Shown here piece after piece: positions 58,823-64,000 of a DNA stretch of 64,000 nt. Under the pieces are notes generated by a model, which worked only from the letters and a program-made list of their open reading frames with translations, searched no databases and was not told the origin of the DNA. Origin of the DNA: Gordonia hydrophobica NBRC 16057 (GTDB taxonomy: Bacteria; Actinomycetota; Actinomycetes; Mycobacteriales; Mycobacteriaceae); NCBI RefSeq assembly GCF_001592365.1, contig NZ_BCWU01000005.1, positions 186,001-250,000 on the forward strand, written 5' to 3'. Within the stretch, counting starts at the first letter, position 1. Each line of letters opens with the position of its first letter. A program made the position numbers and the translations under genes.

Positions 58823-59988
58823 TGATTTCTAAGTCTGAGCGCAGGCAACCGTCCCTCGATCTGAGCGCTCCCGGGGCCGCGAGCATCAGTCGCCGTTCGC
58901 TCCTCCGCGGTGCCGGACTGGGCGTGATGGCCCTGGCACTCGGCGCATGCTCGTCGCGGGAGACGGTGGACGGTGGCGGTGGAGGGGCCGGCAAGCAAAT
59001 CGCCGTGACCGACATGCGCGGCATCGAGGCGCAGCTCTCGGGGCCCGTCGAGCGGATCGCGACGGCAGTCATTCCGGCACCTGCGATGATTGCGGCCGTG
59101 GACGGCGGCTACGACCGGATCGTCGGAATCAACGAGTCCACGAAAGCCTCGAACCGACAAGGCATTTTCGAGGAGATGTTCCCCGAATCCGCGAACTCGA
59201 CGGTGATCGCGCCCTCGAGTTTCGTGCCGAATGTCGAGACGATCGTGAAACTCGATCCGGACGTCGTCTTTCAATGGTCCGATCGGGGCGACGACTTGAT
59301 CGACCCGATCGAAGCCGCCGGATATCCGGTTCTCGGGCTGGTTTACGGCACGCAAGCCGATCTCGAAGCGTGGATCTCGATCTTCGGTGAGGTCCTGGAC
59401 AAGCCGGACCGCAGTCGCGAGATCCTCGAGTGGATGCATGCCGAGGAGGCATCCTTGCGGGAGAAGACCCGGGGCCAGGACAAGACGGTGCGGACGTTGC
59501 ACCTGAAGCAGTCGGGCGAGGGCTACGCTGCCAGGAATTCGACCACCTACGAGCACTACTGGATCACGCTCGCCGGCGGCGAGAACGTCGCCGCGGACCT
59601 GGTCGGCGCCGACAGCACCGTCAGTGCCGAACAGCTCATCGAGTGGGATCCGGAAGTGATCACCTTGGGCGGCTTCGACGAGCGGACACCGCACGAGGTG
59701 TACGGAGACCCGGCGTTGGCGTCGATCAGCGCCATCCGGAACAAGCGGGTCTACAAGGCGCCGATCGGCGCCTACCGGTGGGAGGTGCCGTGCGCCGAGT
59801 CTCCACTGATGTGGCGATGGGCGACGAAGATTCTGCACCCTGATCTGGATCTCGGTGATCTGCGGGCCGAGACGGCTGCGCGGTTGAAGCAGCTGTACAA
59901 CTACCAGGTGTCGAGCGAGCAGATCGATCGGATCCTGCGCGTCGACCTCAATGGCCCGAGCGCCGACTACGCGGTGTTCCGTGCGTGA
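58822..59988 (+). CDS. Iron-siderophore ABC transporter substrate-binding lipoprotein
   Basis: The 388-residue FecB/FhuD-type binding protein has a twin-arginine signal (SRRSLLRGAG), then a hydrophobic stretch ending in lipobox LGAC at about residue 43. Cluster-B periplasmic binding features include ERIATAVIPAPAMIAAVDGGYDRIVGINE and LDPDVVFQWSDRG. Tat export of such lipoproteins is known in actinobacteria. GTG at 58822 is supported by leaderless spacing. It ends overlapping the permease gene by 8 bp. Ferric siderophore or heme is the likely cargo. Confidence 0.9.
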   Translation: MISKSERRQPSLDLSAPGAASISRRSLLRGAGLGVMALALGACSSRETVDGGGGGAGKQIAVTDMRGIEAQLSGPVERIATAVIPAPAMIAAVDGGYDRIVGINESTKASNRQGIFEEMFPESANSTVIAPSSFVPNVETIVKLDPDVVFQWSDRGDDLIDPIEAAGYPVLGLVYGTQADLEAWISIFGEVLDKPDRSREILEWMHAEEASLREKTRGQDKTVRTLHLKQSGEGYAARNSTTYEHYWITLAGGENVAADLVGADSTVSAEQLIEWDPEVITLGGFDERTPHEVYGDPALASISAIRNKRVYKAPIGAYRWEVPCAESPLMWRWATKILHPDLDLGDLRAETAARLKQLYNYQVSSEQIDRILRVDLNGPSADYAVFRA

Positions 59989-61120
59989 ATCCGCCGCTGC
60001 CGTCCGGGTCGGTGCTGCCCTGGACGTCGGCGACGACGCTGCCGATCCAGCAGGGCTCGAGGTGGCCACGTCGCGACGGTGGCGAGTGCATCCGGTGGCG
60101 GTCTGCGTCGTCATCGTGCTGATGGTGGCGGTGGCCGCGTTGACGATCGGCCGATCCTGGGTGCCACCGAACGAGATCCTTCGGATCTGCGCCGATAGGT
60201 TTCTCGCGTTGCTCCCGTTCATCGACGATTCGCCGGTGCGCAGGACGTGGACTGACGCCGAAGCCTCCATCGTGCTGCAGGTACGACTGCCGCGTGTGAT
60301 TCTCGGGCTCCTCGTGGGCGGCGCACTCTCCCTCGGTGGCGCCTGCCTCCAGGCGTTGTTTCGCAATCCACTCGTCAGCCCCGACATCATCGGCGTGACG
60401 GCGGGCGCCTCGCTCGGCGGGGTCCTGGCGCTGATGCTCGGACTGTCCAGTGCGCTGCTCGTCGGCGGCGCATTCGGATTCGGCCTGGTGGCGCTGGCCA
60501 TGGTGCTGGCGCTGGCACGATTGGCCCGGACGGGCGCGGTGTTGATGATCGTCCTGGGCGGCATCGTCATCGCGGCGTTCTTCAATGCCTGCGTCTCGTT
60601 CATCACCTATGTGGCGGATCCGTACTCCGAACTACCCTCGATCGTGCACTGGCTGCTCGGGTCGCTGGCGTCCGCCGACTACGGCAAGGTGATCACCGCG
60701 CTGATCCCGGTCGCACTGGGTGCGACTGTCATTCTCGGAATGCGATGGCGGATCAACGTGCTGTCGCTGGGCGACGACGACGCCACAGCGCTCGGCGTGG
60801 ACCCGCGCCGTGCGCGCCCGCTCCTTCTCGGCGCGATTGCGCTGATGACGGCCGGAACGGTCGCCGTCGCCGGTGCGGTGAGCTGGGTGGGGTTGGTCGT
60901 ACCTCATCTGGCGCGACTGTGGGTCGGGACTGACCATCGTGTGCTGCTTCCGGTGTCGATCCTGCTGGGCGGAGCCTATTTGACGGTGATCGACACGTTG
61001 AGCCGAACGCTGACCAGCAGTGAACTACCACTCGGCGTGCTCACCGCCATCATCGGAGCGCCCGTGTTCGTTGGACTGCTCATCATCGCGATCCGAAAGG
61101 GGACGCTCAGTGGACTGTGA
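59981..61120 (+). CDS. Iron-siderophore ABC transporter permease (FecCD family)
   Basis: The 379-residue permease has about nine or ten helices. Family signatures are RLPRVILGLLVGGALSLGGACLQALFRNPLVSPDIIGVTAGASLGG, the coupling helix ALGVDPRRARP and SWVGLVVPHLARLWVGTDHR. It serves as the sole permease in this operon, so it probably forms a homodimer. GTG 59981 overlaps the previous gene by 8 bp; a longer frame from 59951 is less likely. Confidence 0.9.
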   Translation: MRESAAAVRVGAALDVGDDAADPAGLEVATSRRWRVHPVAVCVVIVLMVAVAALTIGRSWVPPNEILRICADRFLALLPFIDDSPVRRTWTDAEASIVLQVRLPRVILGLLVGGALSLGGACLQALFRNPLVSPDIIGVTAGASLGGVLALMLGLSSALLVGGAFGFGLVALAMVLALARLARTGAVLMIVLGGIVIAAFFNACVSFITYVADPYSELPSIVHWLLGSLASADYGKVITALIPVALGATVILGMRWRINVLSLGDDDATALGVDPRRARPLLLGAIALMTAGTVAVAGAVSWVGLVVPHLARLWVGTDHRVLLPVSILLGGAYLTVIDTLSRTLTSSELPLGVLTAIIGAPVFVGLLIIAIRKGTLSGL

Positions 61121-62021
61121 TGTCGACGAAGCTCAGTCGCTCGGCGGCCCGACGCAGGCGGCGCCGTCACCCGCGGCGGACTGCGGGACACCCGTGCTGC
61201 GCGTCGACGGGCTTGGATTCCGCTACGGCGCACGGATGCCCTGGCTCTTCCGCGACCTCGCATTCACTGTGCGTGAGGGGGAGATCCTCTCGATCCTCGG
61301 GCCCAACGCGCGAGGGAAGACGACCCTGCTCAAGAACCTCGCGGGCATCCTGAAGCCGGTGGCGGGTTCCATCACCGTCGATGTTCCGAGCAGTTACGTT
61401 CCGCAGGACCACGGCGCAACGTCGTCGTACCTGGTCGAGGACATGGTGCTCATGGGGCGTACCCGGATGTTGGGCGCATTCCGGTCTCCCGGCGACGCCG
61501 ATCGCGAGGCCGCGCGCGCCGCGATGAAGCGAGTCGGCATCGCGCGGTTGGCGGGCCGGTCCTATGCCGCGCTGTCGGGAGGACAGCGACAACTCGTGCT
61601 CATCGCGCGCGCCGTGGCGTCCGAGGCCCGACTGCTGATCCTCGACGAGCCCGCGTCTGCACTGGACCTGCACAACCAGGCTCGGGTTCTCCACGTTCTC
61701 GGTGAACTGGCAGATCTGGGAATGGCAGTGGTCATGACGACCCACCATCCCGATCACGCGCTGCACTGTTCACGCAACACGCTGTTGCTCTTCGGCGAGC
61801 ACGACGCGCAGTGGGGCGCGACCACGTCGCTGTTGACAGCGAGCACGCTCAGCGCCGTGTATCGGTTGCCGATCGACGTGCACGCACTGTCGACGCCCTC
61901 CGGTACGCGATGGATCACGGTGCCGGATCTCGATGGGGCGCCGCTGGTGTCGCACATCGCCCCGCGCAACGAAGACGATCAAGTACTGACGACGAACACA
62001 ACTGACAGGGAGGGACGATGA
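61110..62021 (+). CDS. Iron-siderophore ABC transporter ATP-binding protein
   Basis: The 303-residue FecE-like ATPase has Walker A GPNARGKTT near residues 64-72, where Ala-Arg replaces the usual Gly-Ala/Ser; it still fits GxxxxGKT. The signature LSGGQRQLVLIARA, Walker B LLILDEPASALD and switch His in TTHHPDH are present. An N-terminal extension of about 30 residues is poorly conserved-looking. Overlaps the permease stop by 11 bp and the next gene by ATGA. It drives uptake with ATP. Confidence 0.9.
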   Translation: MDCDVDEAQSLGGPTQAAPSPAADCGTPVLRVDGLGFRYGARMPWLFRDLAFTVREGEILSILGPNARGKTTLLKNLAGILKPVAGSITVDVPSSYVPQDHGATSSYLVEDMVLMGRTRMLGAFRSPGDADREAARAAMKRVGIARLAGRSYAALSGGQRQLVLIARAVASEARLLILDEPASALDLHNQARVLHVLGELADLGMAVVMTTHHPDHALHCSRNTLLLFGEHDAQWGATTSLLTASTLSAVYRLPIDVHALSTPSGTRWITVPDLDGAPLVSHIAPRNEDDQVLTTNTTDREGR

Positions 62022-62704
62022 CGGTTTACCGACTCGACGGACGGGTCGAGCCGCCCATACTCGATCACGCGCCATGGATGGACGACATCACATCGGCCAG
62101 CGTCTACGATCTCGACTCAGATGCGGCGCAGTCGCGCATCCTTTCGGCGGACGGGTTGCTGATCGCCTCCAGCGCTGATCATGTGCACTTGGCGAAACAC
62201 CGTGCGACGTTGACCTCGTTCGTCCGTGACGGAGGTCGCGTCCTCGTCAACGGTCAGGTCGTCCTGCCGTTCATCGACGGACTCGCGACGTGGTCCAAAC
62301 TGAACTACAGCACCGCCGGCGACCTGCAACCCCATCTGGTTACTGCGCACCCGCTGTGGGACGGGGTCGATCACCAGGACCTGCACTATAGGACCGGGCG
62401 ACCCGGGGTGCACGACTACCAGACGCTGACCTCGATCGGCGTCGCCGGCTTCTACGGGCGGGGATATCACGTCAATCTGCCTCCGGACGCACAGGTGATC
62501 ACCGGTATCGGCCCGCTCCGCCTGCCTCTGGACTACAGCTATCGGATCGGGCTGGGCGAAGTGATCGTGCACGCGGGACGGGATCTGGACAAGTACGCAG
62601 ACCCGCGATACAGCACTGGCGCGTTTGGTCCCAATATCGCTGCCTGGCTCAGCGGTTCCACGAATTCGACGACCACACCCGATCTTCAAGGAGTCGCGCG
62701 ATGA
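62018..62704 (+). CDS. Unknown protein in iron operon, glutamine-amidotransferase-like fold (A)
   Basis: I do not recognise this 228-residue protein. Alternating strand-helix pattern with DGLLIASSADHVHLAKHRATLTSFVRDGGRVLVNGQ near residues 45-80 and HPLWDGV, ending in GLGEVIVHAGRDLDKY, resembles class-I glutamine-amidotransferase / ThuA-like domains. It contains no Cys, so it cannot use the usual nucleophile. No signal peptide or membrane segment. It overlaps the ATPase gene (ATGA) and the next gene (ATGA), so it is made with the transporter; a cytoplasmic role in iron-complex handling is inference. Confidence 0.72.
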   Translation: MTVYRLDGRVEPPILDHAPWMDDITSASVYDLDSDAAQSRILSADGLLIASSADHVHLAKHRATLTSFVRDGGRVLVNGQVVLPFIDGLATWSKLNYSTAGDLQPHLVTAHPLWDGVDHQDLHYRTGRPGVHDYQTLTSIGVAGFYGRGYHVNLPPDAQVITGIGPLRLPLDYSYRIGLGEVIVHAGRDLDKYADPRYSTGAFGPNIAAWLSGSTNSTTTPDLQGVAR

Positions 62705-63390
62705 GCCTTCCTCGCATCTGCCTGGTGCACTGCGGGACGTACCCCGCTCTGACGACACTGCAGGATCTTGCCGTGCTCGCGTACGGCGTGGACGGCGTCT
62801 ACCTCCCGGACGCCGATCCGGAGAAGATTGTCGACTACGACGTGGTCGTGGTCTCGGATCGGCTGCCCCCGGTGCAACGAATGAAGCTCGAGACCATGAC
62901 CGACCGGATCGTGCAGGACTCGTCGAAGACGCTCATCGTGCTCGGCCAGAACGATGTGCAGGACTGGCTGCCCGGCCTCGGCTTCACTTTTCGCAGGCCG
63001 GTGTTCTGGAAGTGGCGCACCGGAGAGGACACCGGGACTCGAGGGCGTCTGCCCGAGGACCCGTTCTGGGACTATTTCGATCTCGGCGCGCTGAACTGGC
63101 ACAATCACGGGCTGCTTCACCCGTCGGCGGGGACCAAGTCACTGGTGGTGGTCGAGGAGGACGGCCGCGAGCAGGGGGCCGTGGTCCTCGTGGACGAGGT
63201 CAACCAGCCGGCCAGGCTGCTCGTGACCACGATGGACCCGGTCTATCACCATGGGTCGGGCTTCATGCCCGGTGCCACGCGCATGCTCTACGGCCTCCTC
63301 CGATGGTCGGTTGCGCCGCGGGACCGGCGATCGGTTGATCGCTCCGACGCCGGGCTCACCGAACCAGCGGACACCGTGCACGCGGGATGA
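62701..63390 (+). CDS. Unknown protein in iron operon, glutamine-amidotransferase-like fold (B)
   Basis: The 229-residue protein is of the same general build as its upstream neighbour: ICLVHCGTYPALTTLQDLAV (strand plus helix), DYDVVVVSDRL, then TDRIVQDSSKTLIVLGQND and a late PARLLVTTMDPVYHHGSG. Weak similarity in layout suggests an ancient duplication, but no catalytic triad is evident. It has two Cys close together (residues 7 and 11). Coupled by ATGA at both ends. Function unknown; possibly a heterodimer partner of protein A. Confidence 0.7.
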   Translation: MSLPRICLVHCGTYPALTTLQDLAVLAYGVDGVYLPDADPEKIVDYDVVVVSDRLPPVQRMKLETMTDRIVQDSSKTLIVLGQNDVQDWLPGLGFTFRRPVFWKWRTGEDTGTRGRLPEDPFWDYFDLGALNWHNHGLLHPSAGTKSLVVVEEDGREQGAVVLVDEVNQPARLLVTTMDPVYHHGSGFMPGATRMLYGLLRWSVAPRDRRSVDRSDAGLTEPADTVHAG

Positions 63391-63494
63391 CCGCCTCACC
63401 CGCCGAAGGCACACGAGGGATGGTCGACGACGGCGACCGCATCTGGGTGGGCGGTTCGGCAATCGCAGTGGTGTCGGGCAAGGTGGACCTGTGA
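63387..63494 (+). CDS. 35-residue ORF, possible PhzF-family C-terminal remnant
   Basis: The ATG overlaps the previous stop (ATGA) and its own stop overlaps the tatD start (GTGA), so it fits exactly in the coupled chain. The translated end DGDRIWVGGSAIAVVSGKVD looks like the last strand pair of PhzF/diaminopimelate-epimerase-like isomerases (W-V-G-G-x-A-x-x-V-x-x-G). This may be a decayed PhzF remnant that still couples translation, or a genuine short peptide. Confidence 0.45.
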   Translation: MTASPAEGTRGMVDDGDRIWVGGSAIAVVSGKVDL

Positions 63495-64000
63495 CCGATC
63501 AGGACGAAACGACGGAGACCACCGCCACGGACCTCACGGCCAAAGAGATCCGCAAGCGCAAGCGGCGCATGCCGCCGCCCGATCCGACGCCGCTACCGGG
63601 GCTCGTCGATGCCCACACGCACCTCGCGGCGTGCGGAGGTCGCGCCGAAGAAGACGTCCGCGTGATCCTCGACCGCGCCGAGGCCGTCGGTGTGGAACAG
63701 GTCGTGACCGTCGCCGACGACATGGTCGACGCCCGCTGGGCCGTCGCCGCCGCCCATTGGGACTCCCGCGCGTTCGCCGCGGTGGGACTGCACCCCACCC
63801 ATGCCGCCGATCTGGACGATGCGGCGCGTGCCGAATTGACGGAGATGGTCGCCGATCCGCGCGTCGTCGCAGTCGGGGAGACCGGCCTGGACTATTACTG
63901 GACCACCCGGTCGGACGACTGCGCTGATCCCGCCGTGCAGCGCGACGCCTTCGCGTGGCACATCGACTTGGCGAAGCGGTCGGGCAAGCCGTTGATGATC
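63491..64000 (+). CDS. tatD: TatD-family metal-dependent DNase (partial)
   Basis: GTG at 63491 opens a frame running past the window end (170 codons seen). TIM-barrel amidohydrolase motifs are present: metal ligands in LVDAHTHLAACGG and the Glu strand VAVGETGLDYYW, then a His in FAWHIDLAKRSGKPLMI. The N-terminal 30 residues are charged and probably disordered. TatD proteins are Mg2+-dependent 3'-5' exonucleases. In M. tuberculosis tatD (Rv1008) adjoins metS; here an 8-kb block intervenes, and tatD is translationally coupled to the iron operon. Confidence 0.9.
   Translation, partial: MTDQDETTETTATDLTAKEIRKRKRRMPPPDPTPLPGLVDAHTHLAACGGRAEEDVRVILDRAEAVGVEQVVTVADDMVDARWAVAAAHWDSRAFAAVGLHPTHAADLDDAARAELTEMVADPRVVAVGETGLDYYWTTRSDDCADPAVQRDAFAWHIDLAKRSGKPLMI

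Noticed and set aside
55646..58825. A 1059-codon open frame on the plus strand opposite the GH65 and HAD genes
   Set aside because: It is the antisense shadow of two well-recognised genes; composition is Arg/Val/Gly/Asp biased, with no recognisable motif or ribosome site. Long antisense frames are normal at this GC content.
1..64000. CRISPR array, prophage, toxin-antitoxin operon or secondary-metabolite cluster
   Set aside because: I saw no regularly spaced repeats, no phage structural genes, no convincing toxin-antitoxin pair and no polyketide or peptide synthetase genes.

Overview
This is a high-GC actinobacterial chromosome segment. The complete mce lipid-importer operon, two MspA-type porins, leaderless promoters with a -10 box about 6-7 bases before the start codon, and a gene order shared with Mycobacterium tuberculosis Rv0981-Rv1008 all point to a mycolic-acid actinobacterium (Mycobacteriales). 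A Gordonia/Rhodococcus-like genus is my best guess, but I could not test it. I see no prophage, insertion sequence or CRISPR array.

Layout. (1) 1-7.1 kb: a lipid/aldehyde catabolic neighbourhood with the tail of an acyl-CoA dehydrogenase, an MpaB-type (DUF2236) oxygenase, a nitroreductase, an alpha/beta hydrolase, a regulator with two TetR modules, an enoyl-CoA hydratase and an aldehyde dehydrogenase. The last two are divergent and share a near-palindromic 24-bp operator that occurs twice between them. (2) 7.2-17.1 kb: a ten-gene mce operon (yrbEA, yrbEB, mceA-F, one Mce-associated membrane protein and an MceG-type ATPase), followed by a convergent short-chain dehydrogenase. (3) 18.1-22.5 kb: the envelope-stress module mprA-mprB-pepD-moaB2 and a small conserved gene. 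(4) 22.6-29.3 kb: two MspA porins, an iron-box-controlled heme oxygenase, mscL with an unusually long tail, a SAF-domain protein, nhaA and a sodium:alanine symporter. (5) 29.4-34.9 kb: a CIRCE element in front of an FmdB-type zinc-ribbon gene (Rv0991c/Ruc-like), a 5-formyl-THF cyclo-ligase, galU, a moeA/glp gene, a rimJ-like acetyltransferase and a glpR/sepX-like divisome protein.

(6) 34.9-37.4 kb: a repeat-rich accessory patch with inverted copies of a 57-bp element, a 21-bp direct repeat, a nested 71-nt hairpin, a perfect 12-bp-arm palindrome upstream of a histidine-rich 50-residue protein, tRNA-Ala(CGC), and an uncharacterised 30-residue Phe-rich peptide gene. (7) 37.4-49.1 kb: a secreted HNH/excalibur lipoprotein, a carboxylesterase, a DUF1023 hydrolase paired with a small helical protein, fprB next to an AurF-like di-iron oxygenase, a CPA1 Na+/H+ antiporter, a tandem universal stress protein and an MFS transporter. 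(8) 49.1-55.5 kb: the conserved block resumes with pmt, rsmI, a TDT transporter, pabB and metG. (9) 55.5-64 kb: a GH65 phosphorylase with a beta-phosphoglucomutase-like HAD. Divergent from them is a probably iron-regulated ABC operon whose last two full-length genes encode unrecognised proteins resembling class-I glutamine-amidotransferase/ThuA folds. It leads through a 35-codon ORF into tatD, which is cut by the window end.

The strongest leads are the CIRCE element on the zinc-ribbon chaperone gene, the shared operator of the tandem-TetR locus, the iron operon with two unknown proteins, the histidine-rich gene with its palindrome, and the 30-residue peptide. All functions are inferred from translated sequence and remembered family motifs; no database search was run.
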